Shown here one piece after another: positions 28,788 through 39,101 of a stretch of DNA of 64,000 bases. The first letter of the stretch is position 1. Each line of letters begins with the position of its first letter. This stretch comes from Pomphorhynchus laevis (taxonomy: Eukaryota > Acanthocephala > Palaeacanthocephala > Echinorhynchida > Pomphorhynchidae), in assembly GCA_012934845.2 (NCBI GenBank), contig WNNJ02000632.1, forward strand, positions 37,454 through 101,453, in the 5' to 3' direction. A program made the position numbers and the translations under genes. The notes below the pieces were generated by a model that saw only the letters and a program-made list of their open reading frames with translations, had not been told where the DNA came from and made no database searches.

Positions 28788-31247
28788 TCACGGCCTCAGG
28801 TCCAGAGGGATCTGAGCCCCTCGGCCGCACCAGCGCGCCGCCCTCTGACTGAACCATTCGGGGTCTCTCACACACCTAAGAGTCCAGTCAAGGCGGACTA
28901 TGGTTGGTAATCTCGAGATGAGGAGCTTGAGAAACCTTAGTCTTTGTTCTGGGGGACGTCCTCGTGAGAAGAAGACTAATCCCGAGATAGCCCAAGTACC
29001 CCAGAGGCGCACTTGGGTTATCCCATTCAATGACAGATGCTGGGCCCGTTTCAGAGCCCACCTAGCTTTCTTCAGGATACGTTTAAGTCTATCCAGGTCA
29101 GCTTTCGCCGACCAATTCACCGTAACGGTGAACCCCAGATATTTTACTCGACTCGTGAAGATGGGGAGTGGTTGATGCTGCAAAATGGAGGAGAGTGTAG
29201 AGAGTGCTAGTCTCTTAAGTTTCTTTTTGGTGGCAGGAACGTCGTTAAAGACAACCACCTGTGATTTAGAGGAGTTTAAAATAAGATTGGATGGGGGCAA
29301 CTGATCTTTTAATCTTAAAAAGAAACGGCTGATGTCAGAGATTACATCTTTGCACCTGCGTCCAGAGAACAAGGCTGTGGTATCATCAGCATATACCACT
29401 AGATGTTGATCACGTTTAAAATTCTTGAATAGTACAATGGATGCAGCAAGATATAAGATAGGAGAAAGTGGGGATCCTTGAGGTACACCTGTAATAGGGT
29501 AGAACTGACGCGCATCAGGGTCGTCTTCATAGTAGAACCGCTTGGTGTACAACAATATCTCCACCCTGTTAACAATTCTCGCAGGCAACCCGAGGGACCT
29601 GAGAGAGGAGATAACGAAGGGAATGGAGATCCGGTCAAATGCAGCTGAAAAATCAAGAAAAACAGCCACAACAAGCTGATGACTATTATCCTGACAAAAC
29701 TGATGCACTTCACCAATTGCTGAATGGACCGAGCGCCCTTTGACAAACCCATGAAAACTCGGTGGGATCAAATTACGCCTACATAAATGAACGCGGATTC
29801 TACGCGCAAGCGCTTTCTCGTAGATGGATATGAGGGCGTTTTGAATCGAGATGGGCCGCAGATCTTTAGGATAAGTGATTAATCTCTTTTTAGGAAAAAA
29901 AACTCGACAGCTGATGTTGATTTCCGCTATGTCAGACGGGGAGGCTAATAGCATTGTGATGGCGACCTCCTTTCTCTGACTGTATGTCAAAAGCTGACAG
30001 ACACGAGTGGTGAGTGGCGCGTGGGATTTGGAGGTGCCCGGGAGTGGTCCCCAGGAGTTAAGGATATCTGTAACAGATAAGTCCCTACTCCTGAAGTCAC
30101 ACCAAGGCGGGATTGGTTGGGGAGAATGAGTGGCTCCATAATTATGTAAGGAAAGTGACTCCTCTAAAACTTTGTCAAGGCCTATGCTACCAATCCAAAC
30201 CAAGGCTCTATCCTTCCAGCAAACAAACTTCTCCTTCTTGAATATCTTCCAGAAGGAAGCCTGAGAAGGGTTTTGGTGAGCAATGCTTGCCCTATCCCTG
30301 CTCAGCTGGAGCCTATATCTAGAGCTCCAATATTCATTCGAGAGGATATGTCTGGCGGAAACAGAGAGATTGGGAAGGTGCAACATTTTAGCTAGGACCT
30401 TGAGCTTTGTTGGAGTAGGATTGTATATTCGACCTTTATAGGTAGTCGAAAGGATCGCGGTAGCTTGCGATGAGAGGTAGGAATTAAATTCGGTCAAACT
30501 CTCAATTCCAATTCTGGGGAAGAGTTGGATAGCTGCCTGAAAGAAGGCCACTCTAATAGGATCAAAGTGAAACCTTCTTCTAAGCAACGTATCGTCCTCT
30601 AGCCGCCAGCGAATTAGGTCATGAGAGGTGGTCTGTTGTTGACGCGACTGCTCGGTGCAAATAGGTTTAAACAACCACATCTTATGTAGCAGTAATATGT
30701 CGAGAAGAGAATTTGTTGTAGAGCAATGAAAGGTTGGGGAAGGTGGTTTATGAATAAGATAGTCGATCCTTGCTCTGCGGAGTGCTGCATTAATCCAACG
30801 ACCAGTTCTGTCGTTGAAGTCACCAAGTAACATGTCATAACCGCTCCCCAATATTTGATCCAGGAGGTCACGGTTCTTGTGAATTTCTCCTGGCCGAATA
30901 TAGACATTGGCTATGCTTATACGCTTACCGTTCTTACAAAGTGATATAGCTAAACAAGATAGGGCTGGACAAGAGTAGTTTAATAGGAGGGATGATCTTA
31001 AGGAGCTTTTTACTAGGGTTAAAAGACCTTGTGATGAAGAGGAGTGAGGGGGGGTTATGTAAGGAGTAAAGTGGGTGTATATGTGCTTAGGGATAAATCG
31101 AGTAATATCCTGGGGGAGACGGATAGACCGCGTCTCCTGAAGGACTATAACATCTGCATCTCTACCAGATAGAAGGCTAAGGGCGGAAGCACCTCCCGAA
31201 TTCCACTGAAGGATATTCAGTGAAAAAGGTCCTTGATTACTTCCCAT
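28788..31247 (-). CDS. LINE ORF2: APE endonuclease and reverse transcriptase
   Basis: An unbroken 819-codon ORF. The N-terminal part is an apurinic-type endonuclease: LNILQWNSGGAS (Asn), VIVLQETRS (Glu), MLLGDFNDRTGRW (Asp and Asn), and TTSHDLIRW where the family has S-D-H. The RT carries LRPISIQNALISIYEKALAR, FLDFSAAFDRI (Asp), GVPQGSPLSPILY and VVYADDTTALFSG (catalytic Asp pair), then a thumb and a C-terminal segment ending RGAQIPLDLRP. No RNase H domain is visible, which with the zinc-knuckle ORF1 favours the Jockey clade over I or R1-like elements; this is inference. It would nick target DNA and prime cDNA synthesis. ORF1 ends about 31 bp upstream. Confidence 0.9.
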   Translation of the reverse strand: MGSNQGPFSLNILQWNSGGASALSLLSGRDADVIVLQETRSIRLPQDITRFIPKHIYTHFTPYITPPHSSSSQGLLTLVKSSLRSSLLLNYSCPALSCLAISLCKNGKRISIANVYIRPGEIHKNRDLLDQILGSGYDMLLGDFNDRTGRWINAALRRARIDYLIHKPPSPTFHCSTTNSLLDILLLHKMWLFKPICTEQSRQQQTTSHDLIRWRLEDDTLLRRRFHFDPIRVAFFQAAIQLFPRIGIESLTEFNSYLSSQATAILSTTYKGRIYNPTPTKLKVLAKMLHLPNLSVSARHILSNEYWSSRYRLQLSRDRASIAHQNPSQASFWKIFKKEKFVCWKDRALVWIGSIGLDKVLEESLSLHNYGATHSPQPIPPWCDFRSRDLSVTDILNSWGPLPGTSKSHAPLTTRVCQLLTYSQRKEVAITMLLASPSDIAEINISCRVFFPKKRLITYPKDLRPISIQNALISIYEKALARRIRVHLCRRNLIPPSFHGFVKGRSVHSAIGEVHQFCQDNSHQLVVAVFLDFSAAFDRISIPFVISSLRSLGLPARIVNRVEILLYTKRFYYEDDPDARQFYPITGVPQGSPLSPILYLAASIVLFKNFKRDQHLVVYADDTTALFSGRRCKDVISDISRFFLRLKDQLPPSNLILNSSKSQVVVFNDVPATKKKLKRLALSTLSSILQHQPLPIFTSRVKYLGFTVTVNWSAKADLDRLKRILKKARWALKRAQHLSLNGITQVRLWGTWAISGLVFFSRGRPPEQRLRFLKLLISRLPTIVRLDWTLRCVRDPEWFSQRAARWCGRGAQIPLDLRP

Positions 31248-31281
31248 TGCGTAAGTGTTACCGAAGTGGGACGCCCTCCAC

Positions 31282-32486
31282 CTAGTCGCAACTAGAGGCG
31301 GAAAAGTCGCCTTTACCGCTTCCCGTCACGACAAATGGAGTCGCTTGCCCACGGGCGATATCTTCATTTCCCTCGTTAGCCATAGCCCAAATCGAATCCT
31401 TCCGAGCAAGCTTCAGAGCGGCTATGCTTAGCGCTGACCCGTTTCGTTTCTTAGATTTTGGTGGCTTCTTAATATTGTTGGTCTTCCTAGAAGGAGGAGA
31501 ACGGAAGGATTCCGCTAATTGACCCACCAATTTTTGGACCAATTTTTCAAGTTGAATCATTGATGCCTGATGCTGCATTTCAATAAGTTTAAGAATTTCT
31601 GTGTCCGGCATCCTGTCGTCATTCTTGTTAGACGAGACAGCTTCCACGAAGCTAGTCGGTTTTGCTGTTACACCCCTGTGTCTCTTTTGGTACGCCTTAA
31701 AGATTTTACATTTTTTTGACCATGCGGGGTGCTCACCACCGCAGTTTGCGCAAAATGGCTTACTTTCGCACTTCTCAGGATGTATAGCAGTTGTACCACA
31801 CACGCCGCACTTATGTGGTAAAGAACATCCAGTGGACCAATGCCCCCACTGATGACAATTGTTGCAGTGAGGGTACGTTAGTGAGTCGGTTTCGATTATT
31901 GAAAATCTCAAATTATACCCCATAAAAGGATTGCATGTTGAAATCGATAGTTTTAGGGCTTCATCAACCGGGGCATTGCAGAACGCCACGGGAATGGGGA
32001 AGCCTTTAATCCCTTTTATAAAGCGCACGTTAGAGATTTTGTAATCAGTTTCTAGGGCTGATATATCTTCTTCTGAAATGTATGTGGGCATATTATTTAT
32101 CTTTATTGTTGCCAGTATTGGTTTGGAAGCAATTATACCGTGTTCCGAATGCTCTTTTTTAAAGTAGTCTACGTACGACATTGCGAGATCAGGAGTGCAG
32201 AATGAGATTTTAATCTCAGATTCATAATATTTAATCGCATTGAACAATATCCTTTTTTAAATCGATGAGCAAAGCCTCTTATAAAAACATTGAATATGTT
32301 CTGCCTTTCCAGAGGCACCAAAAGTCTGATAATCACCAGGTTGGATAATTTTGGTACCGGGGGAAGTTCACCCTCCGGAATATATTCAAGAGAACCTAAA
32401 TCTCCACTTACCTCGTTTATTGCATTGGCAGGAAAATTAGTTTTCATTGAGTTCTTTGAACGCTCCGACATGCTAAATTTACTCAT
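31282..32486 (-). pseudogene. LINE ORF1: gag-like zinc-knuckle protein (frameshifted)
   Basis: The frame 31282-32247 gives 321 residues ending in a Cys/His-rich array: CNNCHQWGHWSTGC (C-x2-C-x4-H-x4-C), CGVCGTTAIHPEKC, and CANCGGEHPAWSKKC, then a basic tail. This is the RNA-binding ORF1 of Jockey/I-type LINEs. The likely start is the ATG at 32484-32486 in another frame (MSKFSMSERSKNSMKTN), which joins the rest at a run of six A near 32256-32261. One frameshift there explains the split. The N-terminal half may be RRM-like (NIFNVFIRGF). Confidence 0.8.
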
Positions 32487-32510
32487 TTTTCAAAAAAAAT
32501 TATATCTGTT

Positions 32511-32760
32511 GTGGCAAATGCGTGCACGCGCACGCTTACATGATCACAACAAAACAAAAATGTAAATCATGTGTCGAGGTGTGAACGGAGGAGGTATTTG
32601 AATGTGATAAAGGAGGGAGCGCGGCGGACGTCGAGAGGGAGTTGATTCCAGGCGAGTAAGGCGGCGATGAGGAAGGGTCAAAGACCGTAGTTGTTGGAGT
32701 AATCGGGAACGTGGAGTAAGAGGGTATGACGGGAACGCAGCGATAGCGAGGTCCATGCAT
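32511..32760 (-). mobile_element. CR1-like LINE, 3' end (interrupted by the Jockey-like LINE)
   Basis: The translation SLRSRHTLLLHVPDYSNNYG is the conserved end of the CR1-like ORF2, followed by the 3' hairpin at 32520-32535 (GCGTGC, loop, GCACGC) and GCATTTGCCAC. The rest of the tail lies at about 28600-28645, beyond the inserted Jockey-like LINE. Upstream it is joined to a group 2 fragment. Confidence 0.75.
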
Positions 32761-33165
32761 GTTGAGATGCCCAATCCATCAATCTTAACCGGTAAAGAAG
32801 ACTGGAGCCATGCATAATCGTCGTTAGGCAAGTTGAGGATGTCTCGCAAAGTCTCGCGAAGCGCCACGTCATACTTCCCGCGTACATTGCTTCGGAAACA
32901 TTGTGCGCACCTGAGTAGATAATTTAATCGTGGGATGTTGAATGCATTTTGTAGCAAAAAAATAGGGTCGTGCCTGGACAATATTAGAGGCGAGAGCGGA
33001 GCTGTTGGAGCTTATAAATGGATTCTTCCAAAGCAGAATCAACAGAGTTCACATTTCTAATCGGGGCGCCCAAGAGAGTAGAACTGATTGGAGCAACTAC
33101 CATGGCGTCCGGTAACAGACATGAAAGCCTCTGAATCACGTCGCTCCCAAATATAGAACACATTA
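32760..33165 (-). mobile_element. Group 2 RLE-type LINE fragment
   Basis: On the minus strand, IQRLSCLLPDAMVVAPISST and LLGAPIRNVNSVDSALEE form the thumb block. It is followed by SRHDPIFLLQNAFNIPRLNY, LLRCAQCF, YAWLQSSLPVKIDGLGIST and CMDLAIAAFPSY. All are in the order seen in other group 2 copies. It breaks off where the CR1-like end begins. Confidence 0.75.
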
Positions 33166-33169
33166 ATTG

Positions 33170-33425
33170 TGTAATTTGGTATATTTAATAATATACCAAA
33201 TTGGTATATATTTTAATTGGTATATAAGCCAAATATAAATAGTATTTCGGCGACAGGGAGTTCAGCAGAAACAGTAACAGGATCGAAACACGAAATGTAG
33301 CCGTGGGCTCACTGCTGATGAGGTCCACCCACGCTGATTGTAGTGTACAGTGATGCTGATATGATTCAAACAGCCACACGAGGATAATATCAAACCGACC
33401 ATTGAACAAAATGTATACGTTGTGA
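33170..33425. other. No gene seen; AT-rich inverted repeats at the left end
   Basis: 33175-33240 contains repeats of TTGGTATAT, including TTTGGTATAT/ATATACCAAA as an inverted pair. The rest shows no protein similarity I can support. Confidence 0.5.
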
Positions 33426-33429
33426 AAGG

Positions 33430-33780
33430 TTACTTCTAGCACACGCTGTATCGTGCCGAAGAGGAGGCTTGCCTTCCTTGTGACACGACAATGTACGCGA
33501 CATCTTCGCAACCTCGCTACGAAAGTGCTGTTCAGGTGTAGAGACCGAACCAAAGCTGTCTAGAGTACCGCAATCTATAAACTTCGAGAACAGCTCAACC
33601 ACAAAGGATGACGAAGCAAGATTTGATATATTGCACTGGACTTGGAAGTGAAAGATTCGAGCGGACATTTTTCGATGTCACAATATTTTTAATATTTGCC
33701 AAATTTTACAATACGATAGTACCATAAAAAGCTTTCGAGTATAATGAAAAAGAAAAAACAAAAAGTACTTGGAAAGGAAT
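33430..33780 (+). mobile_element. Group 1 LINE, RLE fragment (F1)
   Basis: The translation HAVSCRRGGLPSL, then stop, then HDNVRDIFATSLRKCCSGVE and TTKDDEARFDI, then in another frame ERFERTFFDVTIF and AFEYNEKEKT. This is the finger tail and endonuclease core of a group 1 protein, broken by at least one stop and one shift. Confidence 0.75.
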
Positions 33781-33789
33781 ACATAAAGA

Positions 33790-35140
33790 TAAAATGCGAA
33801 AAGGCGATCTTGATGAAATGCAATGAACACTCACGACTTCATGAAATCAAGAAGCATTTGCGTCATACTTACTCTTGGTCAAAGCGCTACAACATAAGCT
33901 ATCGTATATCAAACGAACTTGTGAGACACATGACTCCTGGTATGAGCCTCAACGCGAGCTACTTTTCAACCTCACACTGCCTGATATGATCCATTATCAA
34001 GTTGGAAGTGAACATATTAAACAAATAATCTCGATGCCAAGAAAAAATGGAGGACTGAACATAATAGACCCCTGTCAAGGTGCTGCTCAAGAATACAGTT
34101 ATTCACTCTCAGTTAGCGAGCCTGAAATGCAGGAAATCGGAGGTATGGAAGCCGAAAAAATGCAGGATCGCATACGTCAGGGAATTAAAGCCGATAAACA
34201 AAACAGGATCCATCAGATAAGCGATGATTTGAAATCCGCCTCCGACGAACTTTTGACGATCATCGAAAACGCAAGTAGGATCGGCTTTTCAGCTTAGCTT
34301 GACCCAAGAAACTTCGACAATAAATTATTTTTGAACACGAACGAATTCAGAGATGCCCTTGCTGTCAGATACAACTGGAAAAATCAATCCGAACCCTCCA
34401 AATGCGGTTGTAGTCAAGATTTCGATATCCCACATGCATTCTGGTGCAAATCAGCAGGTCATACTTTCATACGACACAATGCAGTGACAATTTTTGATGG
34501 GGAACATGCTACGGGAAACATGTCATGATGTTCAATTAAAACCACAACTCACGCCGATTCCCGCTAATGTCATCTTAGAAAAGAAAACGACCACACAAGA
34601 TAGAGATGCACGACGGATATCAAATGTACAGGGTTGTTTATACATTACGGATCGGTTCTACATGAACGTATGCATATACAATAGTTTGGTTCCGTCTTAT
34701 GCTCACGATCGTATGTCAGATCAATTCCAATACCATGAATCGAGGAAAATCAACAAATACGCTGAAAGAATCACTAAAGTAGAAAACGCGTCCTTTAATC
34801 CCATAATAATCTCGACAACTGTTGACATTGGGAAAGCAGCCGACATTGTATTTAGAAAGGTCGCAACCATATTGTCACTGAAAAGAAAGACATCGTATTC
34901 AGATTGCATAACTAAGATTCGTTGCAAAATATCAACAATGATCGCTAAGTGTGTTAATGACACTGCGAGCTAAAAGAAGAACCTCCCTTGAAAAGATCAA
35001 CAGACCGGCGAAGATCCTAAGGAATACTGACAATCATCAGTTCATTCGCTAGGATGTTGATAAACTGTGATTTGTAATGATAATTTGTAACTGTGATTCC
35101 ATCTGTATGTTATGTTTTGTAATAAATATTGTATTTTTAT
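33790..35140 (+). mobile_element. Group 1 LINE, C-terminal fragment (F2)
   Basis: The frame 33875-34297 has QIISMPRKNGGLNIIDPCQG (post-RT block). 34331-34528 has EFRDALAVRYNWKNQSEPSK and the finger CGCSQDFDIPHAFWC, where the usual HALSC is changed to HAFWC. 34494-34973 has TTTQDRDARRISNVQGC, ITDRFYMNVCIYNS and HESRKINKYAERITKVE. It is closest to element A (both end in a YSDCI/YIDCI block). The RLE Asp of D-A-R-x-D is replaced (DARRIS). The sequence after 34975 looks like a 3' UTR with AATAAATATTG near 35130. Confidence 0.75.
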
Positions 35141-35175
35141 ACCCTTTTGATAGCATTTTCCTTGATTAATTGTTT

Positions 35176-35395
35176 TTAATTAATTCTAGATCATGAGCGC
35201 ATATGACGTTGGGATAGATTCAGTATAGCTGCCCTTTGTGGACGACATTCCTGTGAGCGCGGTCAATCACCGACGAGTTGTGACTTCCATTCCAGAATTG
35301 GAAGCCCTGACAAAACGACGCAACATACGAATAATATACCGGACATTTTCAGGGAACGTCTCGGTGACTAGCGGACGGGATATACATCTTTGACG
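35176..35395 (+). other. Unidentified coding-like stretch
   Basis: After a splice-acceptor-like TTTTAATTAATTCTAG, the frame ATGAGCGCATATGACG encodes MSAYDVGIDSV, a stop, then LPFVDDIPVSAVNHRRVVTS and IPELEALTKRRNIRIIYRTF. Composition is protein-like and richer in GC than its surroundings. I do not recognise it, and the stop argues for a relic. Confidence 0.3.
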
Positions 35396-35469
35396 TGCCG
35401 GTTTGCCAGGTTATTAAAGCAGTGACTTCAATTTCTACTTTACAATTATAATTTATTGGAACATTATTT

Positions 35470-35550
35470 ATTATTAAAAAAAGATGTTGTTTGTTTTATA
35501 ATTATATTAAATAAGTAGACTCAGTTAGCTGATTTGATTTGCCATGCCTT
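35470..35550 (+). mobile_element. PLE 3'-end scrap
   Basis: TTGTTTTATAATTATATTAA and GTAGACTCAGTTAGCTGATT match the last bases of the PLE copies ending at 21545 and 46790. Confidence 0.7.
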
Positions 35551-35634
35551 TCCTGCTACTCATGTCTCAGCGACGACCTTCGTGTAAATCAAAAGTTATT
35601 TCGTAAATCGAAAGTTCCTTAATTTCTACTCAAT

Positions 35635-36178
35635 ATTACCAGCGATGTAGAATTAAACAATTCAGATGAAATTACCCCACTTATGCTTGCTATAGGTTTT
35701 AGAAATATTGAGGTGGTGATGCTCACTGTTCACGATTGAAGTCTTAATAACATGGATTAGACAGGCAATAGTCCAAACTTTAGCGAAAATATAGATATTC
35801 TAAAATACCTATTACAATATGGACTAAATCCAAATTTATGCTACTATGAAGATAGCCACAGTACGCTTTTACATTTGGCTGCTCGTATGGGTACTATTCG
35901 GCAGGTTTGACTTCTTATTGAATATAATGCAAGCTATCAAATACAGAATACAGATGGTCAAGCTGCGATACACCTTGCAACAATAGAAGATTATGCAGAA
36001 ATAGTTGAGTTTCTAATTTTATCGGGAGATGATATGAATCGTATAGATTTTGAACAATTGACACCACTTGACTACGCGAAATTATATAGAGCTGTCCAAG
36101 TTGAAAAACTATTAAATGAGAAAAGTGCGTCTATGCGACAAGATTTATGGCTTGAACACGATCTATCATTCAAATAAT
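35635..36178 (+). pseudogene. Ankyrin-repeat protein fragment (decayed)
   Basis: The translation contains consecutive ankyrin units: NNSDEITPLMLAIGFRNIEV, NIDILKYLLQYGLNPNLCYY, STLLHLAARMGTIRQV, LLIEYNASYQIQNTDGQAAI, HLATIEDYAEIVEFLILSG and LTPLDYAKLYRAVQVEKLL. The frame ends with a TAA after LEHDLSFK. Three in-frame stops (near 35740, 35757 and 35907) break it. Ankyrin repeats mediate protein contacts; the parent gene cannot be named. It lies between PLE-derived 3' scraps and may be a copied or decayed host gene segment. Confidence 0.8.
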
Positions 36179-36239
36179 TTGATGGAGTTGTATAAGCATG
36201 GTTGTTGATGCCGTCCATAACGTTGCAATTTACTTATTA

Positions 36240-36348
36240 AAGTTGTTTCTCTCTTCGGTTTTAAAATTTTAACTTGATTTAATAATAAATTGTATAAAAT
36301 CTTATATAATTATTATTTATCTTTATTTTTATTTATTGATATCAGGGC
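36240..36348 (+). mobile_element. PLE-like 3' AT region
   Basis: ATAAATTGTATAAAATCTTA followed by ATTATTTATCTTTATTTTTA recurs at about 38840-38920 and 39925-39965, next to clear PLE ends. On the minus strand it supplies an AATAAA 15 bases after the stop of the exon-like ORF at 36350. Confidence 0.5.
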
Positions 36349-36349
36349 G

Positions 36350-36541
36350 TCAGCACCACGAAATAAATTCAACAGTGAAATTGTCGCAAATGACAAAGTC
36401 ACCGTTTCGAGCTAGTTGGCTCTCATCAGTAGCTTGTACTCCCCACAACTGGATTGAAGTTGGGAGAATAGCTATACGGTGATTTGAAACAACAAAGGCT
36501 CCTTGCTCCCTTGGAAAGACTAGGGTTTGCAACTGCAAAAA
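36350..36541 (-). CDS. Unidentified terminal-exon-like ORF
   Basis: The minus strand shows a pyrimidine-rich tract and TTTTTGCAG immediately before the frame LQTLVFPREQGAFVV, a classical 3' splice site. The frame then runs through AILPTSIQLWGVQATDESQL and ARNGDFVICDNFTVEFISWC to a TGA, followed closely by AATAAA. This looks like a last coding exon of about 63 codons. No upstream exon was found to the right, where a PLE scrap lies at 36820-37230, so it could be the orphaned end of a host gene. I do not recognise the protein. Confidence 0.4.
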   Translation of the reverse strand, partial: FLQLQTLVFPREQGAFVVSNHRIAILPTSIQLWGVQATDESQLARNGDFVICDNFTVEFISWC

Positions 36542-36819
36542 TCGTATAAAATATGTAAACTCATTTATCTGTTCTGATGTACAACAATTAGTGAAATAAT
36601 CATTAATAATGTCGAAATTAATTTAATACATTAAGTAATATTAAAAATTAGTATTTATAAATATAATTCAAATATAAAGTTATTGATATTTTTTATATTA
36701 ATTTATCGATATAATTTCGTCAAATTTATTAAATTTAATTTGATATTCGTCAAATTTAATAAAATTTATCGATATAAATAAATTATAGAATGATGATTTT
36801 GAAACATCAGAAAGAATTA

Positions 36820-37230
36820 AATCAGCTAACTGAGTCTACGTATTTAATATAATTATAAAATAAACAAAACATATTAATGCTAAATCAAAATTTAATAATT
36901 AAATAATAAAATTAATAATTGCTTTTAGATTTTCTATAATTTAAATTTTCTATAATTTAAATCAAGTTAAAAAAAATAAAAATGAAATTTAAAATAAACG
37001 TCATTTTTATGAATTGAGTAATAAATAACAGACGTTGTATCAGAATAATAATTAGAGGTCATCAGGAGGAACTGCTATGCTATCAGGTTTCGGCCCCTAA
37101 CTCCTCTACCCAACATAGCAGCGGGGCCAAATACATGCTAATGATGTATTTCCTCTGAAATAACTATCTAGTATCTTATTCTAATACAAAGTATATTATT
37201 TATTATCCATCCATAAAAATTTGCCACTTA
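36820..37230 (-). mobile_element. PLE 3' region, 5'-truncated copy
   Basis: It carries the structured RNA block (37050-37160, with GGCCCC/GGGGCC and CTGCTATG/CATAGCAG intact) and the end word AATCAGCTAACTGAGTCTAC. Only the last codons of the RT remain (GKFLWMDNK-like near 37200-37220). Confidence 0.8.
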
Positions 37231-37240
37231 AGAGTTTTAA

Positions 37241-38779
37241 TTTCAGAGTTTCAATTTATTAATGAGAGCCATTATTATAACTGAAAGATATTGTGCAATT
37301 ATATAATTTTGTTTTGTTCACGACTGGTTCTTTGCTGGGTGATAGGTGTGCAAGCACCTAGGTGCTTGTATAATTGGATGCTTTCACTGTATACTGGACC
37401 TCGTCACTTGTAGATTATAGTGACACTGCAGATTTCTCTCTAATTTTCAAATAAAAGTTTTCCTGTAATTTTAAAAAGCACTTTAGAAAAATGTTAGTAA
37501 TCTGTTAATAAATATAAGGTTAAGTCAAATCTTCAACAAAAATTCTACAAAATTATAATTAACATCTCAAGTAGATTTGAAAACACTGAATTCTTCCAGT
37601 ATTTGAATTATCTGATATAAAAATTTGTTTTCTAGTTTGATAAAATTTGGAATGTGTTTAGCAAATGTAAAAATTTCAGACATTGTGTTTCTATGTCATC
37701 ATTTTTTCATGTAATATGTAAATATGGATAAATGTTTTGTGATATATTATTCGTTATAAGTGAAAGATCAGCTCCTCAGGTTTTATCATCAAAACAATAG
37801 CTTACGATTATAGAGCATACTAGCCTAGCAAGTGCATGTTGTCTGTATCTCAAGTCAGATAAGAAGTAATTATAAAATCATCCTTATTATGTTCCACAGG
37901 GAAATTTGCTTTAGCAATCGTCTATTTCTATAAAGAAGACAAAAGGTAACTTGAAGGTTAACTTCCATTGAATTTGATAGGATAAAATATACATAAGTGA
38001 AACTAAGGTTGAATTTTGTTACGTCAGAAAATATATTTATGTGAAAATACTACAATTCGAAGGTCACCTATAAGATAATATAAATGTTAAATGTTATGAA
38101 TGCTGTATATCACGCCAACTTTAAATACAATTGATTCGGATTTATTGGCAATTTTTATAAGTAATAAGATTTGAACTCAATCTGTTTTCCTGAGAGCAAA
38201 GGTAAGTAACATTGATTATTTATTTAATTGTTGGTGTAAATAAGTATGCAAAAGCAAACATTCTCATCTAAAATCAATTTTTACCGCATATCAAGATTGA
38301 GAAAACTTTAAAATTTGTTTTTAAATTAGAAGAAAGATGGCGAAAACCAACGCAAAATTTATTAAATTGAATATTTCGATGCGCAGCTGGCATCATCTTT
38401 AGCATTTGTAATTTGCTAGATTTAAATTTTATAAATTTTCTTCATTTATTTAAAAATTTGTTTAAAATTTGTATTAATATTTAAAATTTATTTAAAATTT
38501 GTATTAAAAAAACTTAAAAAAAACTAACAAAATAAAGTTTAATACTAAGCACATATATTAAATTTCATTATTCACCTGTTTTCTCGAGATATAAACTTTA
38601 ACATCATAATACAAATAATCAGAAGAATAATTATTCATAATTAATTTGCCCCTGATATTAAAGTTAACTTAAATATCAATAATTAAAAAATCATAAAAAT
38701 GATAAATTGAAACTTGATAGCAGAGAATTTTCCAGGAGAAAATAATATAACATAATAATATAATATACAACGTATATTA
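37241..38779. other. AT-rich DNA without recognisable genes
   Basis: I found no ORF or element here that I can support. A perfect 18-bp palindrome, CAAGCACCTAGGTGCTTG, lies at 37351-37368. The rest is AT-rich and could be intergenic or intronic. Confidence 0.6.
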
Positions 38780-39086
38780 TTTATTAGTCAATTCGTAAAA
38801 ATTAACTTTTATTTTAAATTTTTAATTTCAACTGATATAAAAATAAATTGTATAAAATCTTATATAATTATTTATTATTTATAAATATTTATCTTTATTT
38901 TTATTTATATATTCTATAAAGTAAGTGGACTCAGTTATCTGATCTGCTTTGTTCTACTGACAAGTTATTATTGACATGTATACTTTGTTTTCCAGCTAAA
39001 TTTCAATTTTAAATTTCAACTGATATAAATATGAATTGTATAAATCTTATTAATTATTATGTATAATATATAATATATTATGTATA
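38780..39086 (+). mobile_element. PLE-derived 3' repeats in tandem
   Basis: It starts with CGTATATTATTTATTAGTCA, as in the PLE 3' regions, and runs to GGACTCAGTTATCTGATCTG followed by a 50-bp extension (TTCTACTGACAAGTTATTAT onwards). Then AATTTCAACTGATATAAATA starts a second unit. The second unit is split by the phosphatase insertion and resumes at 39941. The 72-bp end segment (38930-39002 and 39984-40056) is the clearest repeat. Confidence 0.65.
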
Positions 39087-39101
39087 AATCTTATTAATTA
39101 T
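39087..39101. repeat. 15-bp flanking repeat, left
   Basis: AATCTTATTAATTAT recurs at 39926-39940 on the other side of the phosphatase segment, in the pattern of a target-site duplication. The site itself is AT-rich, so chance similarity must be considered. Confidence 0.65.

Larger units (their letters stand above)
28657..32510 (-). mobile_element. Jockey-like LINE, near complete
   Basis: Two ORFs (gag-like ORF1, then APE-RT ORF2), a 3' UTR of about 130 bp ending in a CTTA microsatellite (28657-28674), and an 11-bp target-site duplication define a 3.85-kb element. Only about 24 bp lie between its 5' end and the ORF1 ATG. A second, diverged copy starts at the right edge of the window (63600 onwards). 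Confidence 0.85.
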
